A stretch of DNA of 64,000 nt from contig NZ_JADWOX010000017.1 in NCBI RefSeq assembly GCF_016135805.1, forward strand, positions 1-64,000, written 5' to 3'. Every line of letters starts with the position of its first letter. Within the stretch, counting starts at the first letter, position 1. The DNA comes from Caulobacter hibisci. Lineage in GTDB: Bacteria > Pseudomonadota > Alphaproteobacteria > Caulobacterales > Caulobacteraceae. The notes beneath the pieces are model-generated. The model did no database searches, was not told where the DNA came from, and saw nothing but the letters and a program-made list of their open reading frames with translations. Positions 33,723-43,223 of this stretch are shown here, in pieces. The translations under genes were made by a program, and so were the position numbers.

Positions 33723-34973
33723 CTATTTCATAACCCGCCGCAGCCCCACATACGCCGCCCCCGCGACCACCACGGCGGGCAGGGTCGCCCCGACCTCCGG
33801 CGCCAGCCGGCTGATCGCCTGGTACGCGCCGATCCCGATGACCCAGGCCAGCAGCCCCGCCAGGTTCACCGCCCCGCTCGCCGCGCCCTCGGCCCGCCGG
33901 CGGCGCACCACGAAGTGGTCGGCCAGCAGCACGCCGAACAGCGGCGCGAACACCGAGCCGATCAGCAGCAGGAAGCCCTCGTAGCGGCCCATCGGGGCCA
34001 GCAGGGCCGCGATCGTGCAGATCGCCCCGAACACCAGGGCCAGGCGGGCCGGCCGCACCGGCGCCAGGGTGGCGGTCGAGACGGCGGCCGAGTGGATGTC
34101 GGCGAAGGCGTTGTCGGTCTCGTCGACGACGATCAGCAGCAGGGCGATCCCGCCGCCCGCCGCCGCCAGGGCGCTCAGCAGCAGCCCGTCGCTTCCGGCC
34201 GCCAGGGCGTAGGCCGCGCCCAGCCCCATGAACCAGATATTGGCCAGCAGATAGCCGGCGAAGGTCCCCCGGAACATGCCGCGGCCGGTGCTGCCGAACC
34301 GCGTGTAGTCGGCGATCAGCGGCAGCCACGACAGCGGCATGGCGGCCACCAGGTCGACGCCGGCGCCGAAGCTGGTTTCGCCCGTGCCGGCCTTGGCCAT
34401 CAGTGCGGCCAGGTCGTACTGCGACAGCAGCCGCCAGCTCAGCCAGCCGGCCCCGCCCAGCAGCAGCCACAGCCCCCAGGCCCGCAGGAACCGCCGCACG
34501 AACGACACCGGCCCCAGCACCGCCAGCGCCGTCGCCAGGGCGCCGAACAGCAGGGTCCAGGCCAGGGGATTGGAAAAGCCAAAGGTCTGCCTGGCCAGGG
34601 CGTCGGCGGCGTCGCGCATGGCGATGATCTCGAACGCGCCCCAGCCGGCCAGTTGCACGGCGTTCAGCACCGCCGGAACCGCCGCCCCGCCCTTGCCCAG
34701 GGTCCGGCGCAGCGTCCCCATCGACGACAGGCCGGTGTCGGACCCCACGACGCCCGCGGCCGCCAGCAGCAGCGCCCCCAGCCCCGAGCCGACGACGATC
34801 GCCGCCAGCGCCATCGGCAGGCTGAGCCCCGGCACGAGGAAGGCGCCGGCCTGCAGCACCAGCAGGCCGATGCCCAGGCTGAACCACAGCGAAAAGGCGT
34901 CCCGCGCCCCGAACGCCCGGCGGTCGGCCGGAACGGGGGTCAGGGGATCATATGCGTCGTCGAGCTTGGCCAT
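33723..34973 (-). CDS. NCS1-family permease, CytX/CodB-like
   Basis: 416 residues and twelve predicted membrane helices, the norm for purine-cytosine/hydroxymethylpyrimidine permeases. The N-terminal soluble stretch, FSLWFSLGIGLLVLQAG in helix 1 and MPLSWLPLIADYTRF near 213-227 are recognisable NCS1/CytX signatures. CytX members import the thiamine precursor HMP, and related CodB imports cytosine. No TPP riboswitch is visible upstream, which weakens the HMP assignment. The substrate is therefore left open. A family D repeat lies upstream, separating it from the porin gene. Confidence 0.8.
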   Translation of the reverse strand: MAKLDDAYDPLTPVPADRRAFGARDAFSLWFSLGIGLLVLQAGAFLVPGLSLPMALAAIVVGSGLGALLLAAAGVVGSDTGLSSMGTLRRTLGKGGAAVPAVLNAVQLAGWGAFEIIAMRDAADALARQTFGFSNPLAWTLLFGALATALAVLGPVSFVRRFLRAWGLWLLLGGAGWLSWRLLSQYDLAALMAKAGTGETSFGAGVDLVAAMPLSWLPLIADYTRFGSTGRGMFRGTFAGYLLANIWFMGLGAAYALAAGSDGLLLSALAAAGGGIALLLIVVDETDNAFADIHSAAVSTATLAPVRPARLALVFGAICTIAALLAPMGRYEGFLLLIGSVFAPLFGVLLADHFVVRRRRAEGAASGAVNLAGLLAWVIGIGAYQAISRLAPEVGATLPAVVVAGAAYVGLRRVMK

Positions 34974-35008
34974 GCGGCCAGCCTTAGCAGGTCGGAGGGG
35001 CGCTTGAA

Positions 35009-35185
35009 CCCCTCTCTCATCGAGAGAGGGAGGGGCCCGCGCCGCAGGCGTGGGAGGGTGAGAGGTTACAAACTATCCGGACAAGGCAAGGCGTCGGCGA
35101 GTAGGAAGGGGGCGGCCAACGGTGAAACCCCTCACCCTCCCACCGCTTCGCGGCGGGCCCCTCCCTCTCCCTATGGAAGAGGGGG
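35009..35185. repeat. Palindromic intergenic repeat, family D, copy 1
   Basis: Outer hairpin CCCTCTCTCATCGAGAGAGGG, then GGGGCCCGCGCCGCAGGCGTGGGAGGGTGAG, a family tag CTATCCGGACA, and a mirror arm CTCACCCTCCCACCGC ... GGGCCCCTCCCTCTCC. It lies upstream of the permease and ends seven bases before the stop codon of the porin gene. Other copies are at 39341, 43636 and 45992. Confidence 0.85.
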
Positions 35186-35191
35186 CAAGTA

Positions 35192-36364
35192 TTAGAACTC
35201 CACCCCCACCCGCAGGATCGCCACCACGGCGTTCTTCATCGCCCGGTCGCCGCCCGGCCGAATGACATATTGCAGGTCCGGCTGCAGGGTCAGCGGACCC
35301 ACGGTGTCGGCATAGGTGATCTCGATCGCCGATTCCGTGTCGCCCAGGTCCTGGCCCTCATCGGCCGCGTTGGCGCGGTGCTTGCCGGTCAGATAGGCCT
35401 GGTTGACGCCGATCGAAAAGGCGCTGTCGGGGCGCGAGGCCAGCACCCGGTCGACCTTGATCCCGGCCTGCCAGCCGCCCTGGAACGGGGTGGTGTCGCC
35501 GTCCGAGACGCCAAGGCGGGCGAAGGCGGTGGTGCGGCGCACGGCGTCTTCCGCGTCACCGCCCGTCAGGCCGCGCTCCAGCAGCACATAGGCCCCCTGG
35601 GCCTTGCGCTTGGCCGGATCGCCCGTGGGGCCAAGATCGCGGATGTCGTCCTGCTTGCGGGTGTAGCGCCAGGCGCCCACGGCCACCTTGCCGGCTCCGG
35701 TCCAGCCGGCCTCGGTGATCAGGAGGGCGCCGTCCTCCATCTTGAAGTCGACCCCGCCCGGATCGCCCAGCACCCCGGCATGGGCGTTCAGGGCCGCGGC
35801 CTGCACATAGACCCGCTCCGACGGCGTCCAGGCCAGGCGCACCGCCAGGCTGGTCGAGGGAAAGATCGACGGCCCGTTCGGCCCCGTGGCCGCCAACTCC
35901 GAGCCGATGCCGAAGGCCGGGCCGATCAGCAGGCCGGCGCTGTCGTTGGCGTAGAATTCGCTGTTCAGGTCATAGAGCCCGGCCCGCACCGAGCCCTTGC
36001 CGCGCGCCAGGTCCTGCTCGACCCAGGCCTCGTACAGCCGCACTCGGTGGCGCGAGACCTCGATGTTGTCGACCCCCTGGATCGAACCGGAATCGTCGCC
36101 CGGCGCGCCGCCGGAATTGCTCAGCAGCAGGGCGTGGGCCCGCGCGCCTTGCCAGCCGAACGCCTTCTCCAGGTCGAGGTCGGCCCCCACCGTCAGATTG
36201 TCCAGCACCCGCCCGCGCCGGGCCGCGCCGCCGTCCACGGTCGCCGCAAGGTCGGCCTTGTAGCCGAACGACAGGTCGAGCGCCTTGGCGGCCTCCGCCT
36301 CCCGCGCCTGCGCCGCGCCAGCCGCGCAAGCCGCCAGCGCCGTTCCGATGATCAGGGTCCGCAT
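35192..36364 (-). CDS. OprB-type carbohydrate porin
   Basis: 390 residues. A signal peptide with hydrophobic core LIIGTALAACAAGAAQA is cleaved near residue 20. The mature protein is beta-rich with alternating hydrophobic strands and the QGVDN, YEAWVEQDL, RAGLYDLNSEFY and SGLLIGPxFGI-type blocks of the OprB porin family. It ends with a terminal Phe (LRVGVEF), as outer-membrane barrels do. OprB proteins conduct sugars across the outer membrane. It is a single gene with a family D repeat at its 3' end. Confidence 0.87.
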   Translation of the reverse strand: MRTLIIGTALAACAAGAAQAREAEAAKALDLSFGYKADLAATVDGGAARRGRVLDNLTVGADLDLEKAFGWQGARAHALLLSNSGGAPGDDSGSIQGVDNIEVSRHRVRLYEAWVEQDLARGKGSVRAGLYDLNSEFYANDSAGLLIGPAFGIGSELAATGPNGPSIFPSTSLAVRLAWTPSERVYVQAAALNAHAGVLGDPGGVDFKMEDGALLITEAGWTGAGKVAVGAWRYTRKQDDIRDLGPTGDPAKRKAQGAYVLLERGLTGGDAEDAVRRTTAFARLGVSDGDTTPFQGGWQAGIKVDRVLASRPDSAFSIGVNQAYLTGKHRANAADEGQDLGDTESAIEITYADTVGPLTLQPDLQYVIRPGGDRAMKNAVVAILRVGVEF

Positions 36365-36548
36365 TCTGCCGCCACATGATGAAGTTGGCGGCCAGCATCG
36401 CGGGACAAGACTCAGAAACCCTTTATTCTCAGCTCTTTACAGCGCGACGGAACGTCGCGGCGCCTAGGGTGGCGCGCGCCAGGTCCTACAGCCGCAAGAC
36501 GCGAGGCGGCGCGAGGGCGACGGACTTGGCGATGTCGGGAGAGGTCCT

Positions 36549-36624
36549 TGGTGGAGCCGAGGGGAATCGAACCCCTGACCTCCTCATTGCGAACGAGGCG
36601 CTCTACCATCTGAGCTACGGCCCC
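36549..36624 (-). tRNA. tRNA-Ala(CGC)
   Basis: A complete 76-nucleotide cloverleaf with encoded CCA. The acceptor arm GGGGCCG pairs with CGGCTCC and includes the G3-U70 wobble that identifies alanine tRNAs. The anticodon loop TTCGCAA gives anticodon CGC for codon GCG. The GGTTCGATTCC T-arm is normal. Confidence 0.97.
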
Positions 36625-36763
36625 AAGGAAGCGCGGAGATACGGTGGCCGGCGGCGTCCGTCAAGCGGCAGTTGCGCGGGTCGGCGCGGAAGCCGGAAGC
36701 GGCGCGGCCTTGCCAGCCGGGGCGGGGCGCGGCAAGAAGCTTGCGACTTCGCATGGAACGCAC

Positions 36764-37078
36764 ATGGCCCCGCTGATCAACTTCGTCTTCTTCATCGTCG
36801 GCTCGCTGCTAGGCCTGCTCAAGTGGGCGATCATCATCAGCGCCATCATCAGCTGGCTGGTGGCGTTCGACGTCATCAACCTGCGCAACCACGTGGTCTA
36901 TTCGATCAGCCGCTTCCTCGACGCGGTGACCGCGCCGCTGCTGGCCCCGCTGCGCCGGGTGATCCCGCCGCTGGGCGGGGTGGACCTGTCGCCGATCATC
37001 CTGATCCTGGTGATCATCGGCATCGAGAACTTCCTGCTGCCGCCGCTGCACGGCACGCTGCTGCGGATCCTCGGCTGA
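36764..37078 (+). CDS. YggT family membrane protein
   Basis: 104 residues from ATG 36764. Two hydrophobic hairpins with the family motif SWLVAFDVINLRNHVVYSI and the APLLAPLRRVIPPLGGVDLSPIILIL block characterise YggT (CcmB/DUF1-like YGGT family). The protein sits in the inner membrane and has been linked to osmotic tolerance and cell-division-associated assembly in other bacteria. The yggU/DUF167 gene follows directly, an arrangement conserved in many proteobacteria. Confidence 0.9.
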   Translation: MAPLINFVFFIVGSLLGLLKWAIIISAIISWLVAFDVINLRNHVVYSISRFLDAVTAPLLAPLRRVIPPLGGVDLSPIILILVIIGIENFLLPPLHGTLLRILG

Positions 37079-37086
37079 TCCTGGCC

Positions 37087-37392
37087 TTGGCCGGCGCCGA
37101 CACCGCCGTCCTGGCCGTGCGCCTGACGCCGCGGGGCGGGCGCGACGCGGTCGACGGCTGGGCCGCCGACGCCGACGGGCGGCCCTATCTGAAGGTGCGG
37201 GTCAGCGCCCCGCCGGTCGAGGGCGAGGCCAACGCCGCCCTGACGGCCCTGCTGGCCAAGCGGCTGGGCGTTTCACGCTCGGCCGTGCGGGTGGCCTCGG
37301 GCGCCACCGCCCGCCTCAAGCGCCTGGAGGTCGAGGGCCTGGCCCAGGACGCCCTGGATCGCCTGCTGGATCGTCCGGAGCAGGCGCCTTAG
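37087..37392 (+). CDS. YggU (DUF167) family protein
   Basis: About 101 residues. The TTG at 37087 is the first usual start codon after the yggT stop; CTG 37075 and ATC 37078 lie in frame further upstream, so the true start is uncertain. The DUF167 core LAVRLTPRGGRDAVDGW, YLKVRVSAPPVEGEANAAL and LAKRLGVSRSAVRVASG-TARLKRLEV is complete. The function of the family is unknown. The frame is open upstream through yggT and the tRNA, but that part is not coding. Confidence 0.85.
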   Translation: MAGADTAVLAVRLTPRGGRDAVDGWAADADGRPYLKVRVSAPPVEGEANAALTALLAKRLGVSRSAVRVASGATARLKRLEVEGLAQDALDRLLDRPEQAP

Positions 37393-37577
37393 CGGCGCTT
37401 CGGCGCGCGGCGTGCGACAAATCCGCCCGGACGGGCCGCATCGCCCTCGCAAGCTCGCCCCGCCCATGCCATTGAGAGACCGGCTGGGAGAATAGCGTTC
37501 TTTCACATCCTCTTAGCGTTCGGTCGCCGATAGTTTCGGCGAAAGCAGCGATCAATAGGGCCACCGGGGGCCGCGCC

Positions 37578-39335
37578 ATGAGCGCCAAGGCCAATAGCCA
37601 AGGAACAAGGCAAGCGGCGATCGTTCGCGCCGCCGCGGCGCGTCGGGGCAACATCTATCTGCGCCTGACCGCCACCATCGCCATGGCCACCATCCTGCAT
37701 GTCTTCATCGGCATGGGCTGGGTGTGGCTGTGGGCGGCCGCCTACATCAGCGCCCAGCTGTTCGAGCTGTGGCTGTTCCAGCATCTGAGCGCCGGGCCCG
37801 AGCGGTTCATGACCGGCTGGCGGCGCTGGGCGCTGGCGGTCATGCCGGCGGTGACCTCGATCATCTTCGGCGCCCTGGCCCTGCCGCTGTTCGCCTCCAG
37901 CCAGCGCTTCGCCCCCACCCTGGGCGGCATGCTGCTGGCCGGGGCCCTGCTCAACGTCATCGTCGTCAATGTCAGCCTCCGGTCCGCCACCCTGGCGGCC
38001 GCCGCGCCGCACATCGTCTACCTGCTGATCGTGCCGTTCATCGGCCGGGCGGCCAATCCCGGCGCGCCCCTGGCCAACGCCCTGTGGTTCGGGGTGCTGC
38101 TGCTGATCTTCTCGGTCGCCGTGGCCGCCCGCACGCTGGAGACCGCCCTGCGCGCCGAGGAGGCCGCCAAGGCCGAGGCCGAGCGCCGCCGCCACGAGGC
38201 GGAAGAAGCCGTGGCCGCCAAGAGCGCCTTCGTGGCCATGATCAGCCACGAGCTGCGCACCCCGATCAGCGCCATCCTGGCCGGCGCCGCGCGGCTGCAC
38301 AGCGAGGTGCCCGAGGCCTCGTCCAAGGTCCACGCCCAGCTGATCGCCGACGCCGGCGGCATGATGCGCACCCTGCTCAACGACCTGCTGGATTTCTCGC
38401 GGCTGGAGGCCGGCCGCATGGCGGTGGAGCGCGCGCCGTTCGACCTGCGCCAGGCCCTGGCCGACACCCTGCGCCTGTGGCGCCCGGACGCCCAGAAGAA
38501 GGGGCTGAAGCTGCGGCTCGAGGGGGCCAGCGGCCTGCCCCGCTGGGTCGGGGGCGATTCCTTGCGCCTGCGCCAGGTGCTCAACAACCTGCTGTCCAAC
38601 GCCATCAAGTTCACCGAGCGGGGCGGGATCACCGTCTTCCTCGCCGCCCATCGCCAGGGCGAGGGCTGGACCCTGGAGATCCGGGTGTCCGACACCGGCC
38701 GCGGCATCGAGCCCGAGGCCATGCCGCGCCTCTTCACCCCCTTCGACCAGTTGAACGCCGAGGTCGTGCGCCGGCATGGCGGCTCGGGCCTGGGCCTGGT
38801 GATCAGCCGCGAGCTGGCCCGGCTGATGGGCGGCGACCTTGTGGCCTCCAGCGACGGCCTGGGCCACGGGGCGACCATGCGCCTGACCCTGCGGCTGGAC
38901 GAGACCGAGGCGCCGCCGGCCGCCGCCGACACGGCCTCGATCGCCGGGGCCCGGGTGCTGGTGGTCGACGACCACGTGGTCAACCGCCGCGCCATCGAGC
39001 TGGTGCTGCAGACCTTCGGCGTCACGCCGATCCTGGCGGAGTCCGGCGAGCAGGCGCTGGAGATCCTGGCCTCCACCGTGTTCGACGCGGTGCTGATGGA
39101 CGTCTACATGCCGGGGCTGGGCGGGCGCGAGACCACCCGCCTGCTGCGCGCCGAGCCGGGCCTCAATCGCGGGGTGCCGGTGATCGCGGTGACCGCCTCC
39201 TCGACCCCCAAGGACTGGGACGCCTGCCGTTCGGCCGGCATGAACGCCCATGTCGCCAAGCCCATCGACCCGGCCCAGCTTCACGCGGCCCTGGTCGAGG
39301 TGCTGCCGCCCTCGAACCGGACGGTGGCGGCTTAG
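37578..39335 (+). CDS. Membrane hybrid histidine kinase with receiver domain
   Basis: 585 residues. Five or six membrane helices cover residues 28-190, followed by an Ala/Glu-rich coiled coil (about 190-215). The HisKA box ISHELRTP carries His224. The ATPase shows N box NNLLSNAIKF, G1 DTGRGIE and G2 GGSGLGLVISREL. The receiver has LVVDDHVVNRR, Asp508 in VLMDVYMPG and Lys in VAKPID. This is the classic BarA/RpfC-like hybrid without an Hpt domain, so a separate phosphotransfer protein is needed. No response regulator is adjacent. Confidence 0.92.
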   Translation: MSAKANSQGTRQAAIVRAAAARRGNIYLRLTATIAMATILHVFIGMGWVWLWAAAYISAQLFELWLFQHLSAGPERFMTGWRRWALAVMPAVTSIIFGALALPLFASSQRFAPTLGGMLLAGALLNVIVVNVSLRSATLAAAAPHIVYLLIVPFIGRAANPGAPLANALWFGVLLLIFSVAVAARTLETALRAEEAAKAEAERRRHEAEEAVAAKSAFVAMISHELRTPISAILAGAARLHSEVPEASSKVHAQLIADAGGMMRTLLNDLLDFSRLEAGRMAVERAPFDLRQALADTLRLWRPDAQKKGLKLRLEGASGLPRWVGGDSLRLRQVLNNLLSNAIKFTERGGITVFLAAHRQGEGWTLEIRVSDTGRGIEPEAMPRLFTPFDQLNAEVVRRHGGSGLGLVISRELARLMGGDLVASSDGLGHGATMRLTLRLDETEAPPAAADTASIAGARVLVVDDHVVNRRAIELVLQTFGVTPILAESGEQALEILASTVFDAVLMDVYMPGLGGRETTRLLRAEPGLNRGVPVIAVTASSTPKDWDACRSAGMNAHVAKPIDPAQLHAALVEVLPPSNRTVAA

Positions 39336-39340
39336 ATCTC

Positions 39341-39510
39341 ACCCTCTCCCAGAGGGAGAGGGAGGGGCCCAGGCGATAGCCTGGGAGGGTGAGGGGTTTA
39401 GATCTATCCGGACAGGGCAGGGACGGCGGGTGCAAGGCGGTAAACGGCGTACCCCCTCACCCTCCCACGCCTGTCGGCGCGGGCCCCTCCCTCTCCCCAT
39501 GGGAGAGGGT
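39341..39510. repeat. Palindromic intergenic repeat, family D, copy 2, overlapping vsr
   Basis: Left hairpin CCCTCTCCCAGAGGGAGAGGG, GGGGCCCAGGCGATAGCCTGGGAGGGTGAG, family tag CTATCCGGACA and mirror arm CTCACCCTCCCACGCC ... CCCTCTCCCCATGGGAGAGGG. The right arm (39457-39510) lies inside the vsr reading frame and supplies the vsr stop codon. Confidence 0.85.
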
Positions 39511-39906
39511 CGCCTGCAACCGCTCCGTCAGCGCGGTCTCGTCCTTCATCTGGCATTCCCAGATCGTCTCGACCCGCCAGCCGGCCTGCGCCAGCGCGGC
39601 CTCGCTCCGAACGTCGCGGGCCTTGTTGCGGGCCACCTTGGCCAGCCAGTAGTCGCGGTTGGCCTTGGGCACGCGCGAGCCCCGCGCGCAGTCGTGTCCG
39701 TGCCAGAAGCAGCCATGGACGAAGAAGGCGAGCCTGCGTCCCGGCATCACCACGTCGGGCGAGCCGGGCAGGTCCTTGCGGTGCAGGCGGTAGCGGGCGC
39801 CCAGGGCGGTCAGCAGCCGCCGCAGGGTCTTTTCGGGCGTGGTGCCCGTGCTCTTCACCCGGGCCATGACGGCCGAGCGCTTGGCCGGATCGAAGACGTC
39901 GGTCAC
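39457..39906 (-). CDS. vsr: Very short patch repair endonuclease
   Basis: 149 residues. The active site is intact: Asp51 in LPGSPDVV, His64 and His69 in FVHGCFWHGHDC, with zinc ligands Cys66, His71, Cys73 and Cys118 (WECQ). These match the positions in E. coli Vsr. The enzyme nicks next to T in T:G mismatches that arise by deamination of 5-methylcytosine. A cytosine-5 methyltransferase gene lies on the same strand two genes upstream with cysK in between. The last 17 residues are encoded by one arm of a family D repeat, so the natural C-terminus has been replaced by repeat-derived sequence. Confidence 0.93.
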   Translation of the reverse strand: MTDVFDPAKRSAVMARVKSTGTTPEKTLRRLLTALGARYRLHRKDLPGSPDVVMPGRRLAFFVHGCFWHGHDCARGSRVPKANRDYWLAKVARNKARDVRSEAALAQAGWRVETIWECQMKDETALTERLQATLSHGEREGPAPTGVGG

Positions 39907-39935
39907 GCCGCGCTCCTCGATCCGGCCGGCAGGCC

Positions 39936-40922
<987 letters not shown>

Positions 40923-40998
40923 GTGGATCTCTCGGAGCGTTGAATTTCGGCCCTTGGTGATCTCCACCTTAGGGCGTGGGGATTGGCGTGTCAGCGAC

Positions 40999-42126
40999 CT
41001 ATTCGGCCGCCAGGGCCGCAGATTTCCTGGTCGCGAGCGGAGTCAGCAGGTGCTCGGCCAGCCAGCGCACGGCCGGGGCCGCCACGCCGTCGCCGATCAC
41101 GTGCAGCCCGGCCGTGGCGCTCTTGGGCAGGGCGTAGCCGTCGGGCAGGCCCATCAGTCGGGCGCCCTCGCGCGGCGTGACCAGGCGCGAGCGCACCGCG
41201 CCCTTGTCGATCACCAGCAGGGTCTGCCGCGAGGAGCCGCCGCGCGGGGTGCGCAGGCAGCCGGCCAGGCCGTCGAACCGCACCTCGGCCCGCTGCTCGC
41301 CGCCGCGCATCCGCCGGAACACGCCGCCGACCGCGCGCTCGCCCGAGGCGATGCGGGCGTCGACCGAGGCGCGGTGGGCCGGGGCCATCAGCGCCAGCAG
41401 GGCCTGAGTCGCCTCGTCGCTGCGCCAGGCGACGGCGGCGTCGGGCTCCAGCACGGTCGACAGGTCGGTGTTGCGGGCCGGGGGGGCGGGCAGGGCCCAC
41501 CACAGCCAGCGGTCCTTCAGCGCCTGCGGCAGGCGGGCGGCGGCCTCACGCACGGCGCGGCTGTGGAACGGGCCCTGGCCGGTCAGGCCGTCGGTGGGCG
41601 CGCGGGTGGCCACCACGAACACGCGCGGCCGTGACTGCGGGGTGAAGCTGGCCGCGTCGATCTCCAGCGCCCCGAAGCGGTAGCCCTGGTCGGCCAGGGC
41701 CTGGCACAGGGCCGTGAAGTCCTCGCCGCGATGCGAGGTCAGCAGGCCGACGACGTTCTCGATGACGATGGTGGTCGGAGCGCGGCCCTCGGCGTCCAGC
41801 GCCTCGACCAGCCGCCAGAAGCCGAAAAAGGCCGAGGAGCGTCCGCCATGCAGGCCCGCCCGCGCGCCAGCCAGGCTGAAATCCTGGCAGGGGCTCGAGG
41901 CCCAGGCCAGGTCCGCCTGCCCGGGCAGGTCGGCGGCCTCCAGCTTGAAGACGTCGCCCTGTTGGAAGTGGTCCTCGGCGTCGGCGAAGTTGGCGCGGTA
42001 GGTGGCTGCCTTCACCGGGTCGAAATCGTTGGCGAAGGCGCAGCTCCAGCCCTCGCCGAGGCCGATGCGGGCCATGCCGCCGCCGGCGAAGAATTCATAG
42101 AAGACGGGGCGGGCGTTGTGATTCAT
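40999..42126 (-). CDS. dcm: DNA (cytosine-5-)-methyltransferase
   Basis: 375 residues from ATG 42126. Canonical m5C motifs are in order: I (FYEFFAGGGMARIG, 9-22), IV with catalytic Cys80 in SSPCQDFSLAGARAG, VI (VIENVVGLL, 121-129), VIII (QSRPRVFV, 164-171), and IX/X (RLMGLPDGY, then HVIGDGVAAPAVRWLA). The target-recognition domain lies between about residues 190 and 310. No restriction endonuclease gene is nearby, but vsr is two genes downstream, so this looks like a solitary methyltransferase with its repair partner. The target site cannot be read from sequence. Confidence 0.92.
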   Translation of the reverse strand: MNHNARPVFYEFFAGGGMARIGLGEGWSCAFANDFDPVKAATYRANFADAEDHFQQGDVFKLEAADLPGQADLAWASSPCQDFSLAGARAGLHGGRSSAFFGFWRLVEALDAEGRAPTTIVIENVVGLLTSHRGEDFTALCQALADQGYRFGALEIDAASFTPQSRPRVFVVATRAPTDGLTGQGPFHSRAVREAAARLPQALKDRWLWWALPAPPARNTDLSTVLEPDAAVAWRSDEATQALLALMAPAHRASVDARIASGERAVGGVFRRMRGGEQRAEVRFDGLAGCLRTPRGGSSRQTLLVIDKGAVRSRLVTPREGARLMGLPDGYALPKSATAGLHVIGDGVAAPAVRWLAEHLLTPLATRKSAALAAE

Positions 42127-42174
42127 CGTATCGCGGACACTAGCTTGAGCCGCCGCTTCGAGGATAGCGCCCGC

Positions 42175-42645
42175 ATGATGCGTTTCGCCGCCGCCGTCGT
42201 CGTTGGGGCCGCTTGCCTGCTTCTGGCCGCCTGCGGCGACGGGCCGATGGGCCAGGCCGAGGGGGCCAGCGCCGCGCCCGCCGACGCCCCGGCCGCGGTC
42301 GGTCCCGACTATGGCGGCGACTTCGACCTGGTGGGGACCGAGCCGTTCTGGAGCGGCCGCATCCGCGAGGACGGGCTTTTGCTGGATCGCATGGACGGCG
42401 GCGCGGTCGCCCTGCCCAATCCCGGCGTGCGCATCGACGGCGAGGAAGGCGTCTGGGACGCCGAACAGCCCGGCGAAGCGGGCGGCGCGGGTCACCGCCT
42501 GGTCTTCCGCCTGACGCCCCAGCCCTGTTCGGACGGCATGTCCGACCGGGTCTTCAGCCACGCCGCCGAGGTCTGGCTGGACGGCGCGACCCTGAAGGGC
42601 TGCGCGGGGCGGGTCGAGGAGCTGGAAAAGCAGCGGCGGCCTTAG
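42175..42645 (+). CDS. Putative lipoprotein with VGTEPFW motif
   Basis: 156 residues. The N-terminus has a lipobox LLAAC with Cys20, so the mature protein is probably an outer- or inner-membrane lipoprotein. The soluble domain holds VGTEPFWSGRI and a C-terminal CSDGMSDRVFSHAAEVW-type segment with two cysteines (PQPCSD, LKGCAG) that may form a disulfide. This pattern occurs in the uncharacterised COG3650-like family of periplasmic proteins. Its start lies 48 bases from that of dcm on the opposite strand, so both promoters share a very short region. Confidence 0.75.
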   Translation: MMRFAAAVVVGAACLLLAACGDGPMGQAEGASAAPADAPAAVGPDYGGDFDLVGTEPFWSGRIREDGLLLDRMDGGAVALPNPGVRIDGEEGVWDAEQPGEAGGAGHRLVFRLTPQPCSDGMSDRVFSHAAEVWLDGATLKGCAGRVEELEKQRRP

Positions 42646-42663
42646 CGGCCCACCACATCAGCA

Positions 42664-42750
42664 GTCATCGCCCGCTTCATGCGGGCGACCCAAGCTGAGC
42701 TTGCCGTCCTGACACGCCGCTTGGGTCGCCCGAACAAGTCGGGCGATGAC
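42664..42750. repeat. Palindromic intergenic repeat, family E
   Basis: The arms GTCATCGCCCGCTTCATGCG.. and ..AACAAGTCGGGCGATGAC, each with an internal CCCG(A/C)..CGGGCGACCC hairpin, pair over 32 bases around a 23-base centre. It lies 18 bases after the lipoprotein stop between convergent genes. Confidence 0.8.
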
Positions 42751-42825
42751 ATTCTTTTAGGTAGCGGTTTGCTGTGTCGCCGAAGGCCGGCGATCAGCCG
42801 CCCTTGATGTCCGCCCGGGCGGCGA

Positions 42826-42963
42826 TCAGCCGCCCTTGATGTCGATGGTCTCGATCTGCGACTGGGTGGCCTGCGCCTTGTGCGAGCGGCCCGGGGTGGG
42901 CAGCAGCAGGCCGACGGCGATGGCCGCGACGATGGCGAATGCGATGAGGGCCTTGGCGGCCAT
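42826..42963 (-). CDS. 45-aa single-pass membrane microprotein
   Basis: ATG 42963 with GGAC 11 bases upstream. The 45 residues are one hydrophobic helix (about residues 5-22) followed by a short polar tail with RSHKAQATQSQ and the end IDIKGG. The arrangement is that of a small inner-membrane protein with a periplasmic or cytosolic tail. The last codons and the stop are repeated 32 bases downstream as an exact 23-base direct repeat (42789-42811 and 42821-42843), which looks like a local duplication of the gene's 3' end. No known family was recognised. The hydrophobic pattern and third-position G/C preference support it. Confidence 0.55.
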   Translation of the reverse strand: MAAKALIAFAIVAAIAVGLLLPTPGRSHKAQATQSQIETIDIKGG

Positions 42964-43058
42964 GGTGTTTCAAGTCCGTTGCGGGTCTGAAAATCCAGCG
43001 CCCACGACCGACATATGGTTCCGCCTGCGGAGCTTGCAAGCGGGGAGGGCAGGGGTTT

Positions 43059-43221
43059 CCTTCTCCCCTTGCGGGAGAAGGTGGCGGCCGAAGGCCGTCG
43101 GATGAGGGGTCTCTCAGAAGAAACCGCCTCGCCCAGCCTGACCGCCTTCGCAGCGTCGAGGTCTGAGAGACCCCTCACCCGACCTGCTTCGCAGGCCACC
43201 CTCTCCCGCAAGGGGAGAGGG
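43059..43221. repeat. Palindromic intergenic repeat, family C, copy 3
   Basis: It has the standard outer arms CTTCTCCCCTTGCGGGAGAAG and CTCTCCCGCAAGGGGAGAG and the GATGAGGGGTCTCTC/GACCCCTCACCC pair, but the central core has decayed (GCCTCGCCC ... CGCAGCGTCGAGG). It ends three bases before the stop codon of the 102-aa gene. Confidence 0.8.
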
Positions 43222-43223
43222 AT

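Noticed and set aside
36549..36624. tRNA-Ala as an attachment site of an integrated element
   Set aside because: No integrase gene, no direct repeat of the tRNA 3' end and no foreign-looking block is visible on either side.
36376..37086. Upstream extension of the yggU frame through tRNA-Ala and yggT
   Set aside because: The extension crosses a tRNA gene and yggT in another frame; only the C-terminal 101 residues match DUF167.
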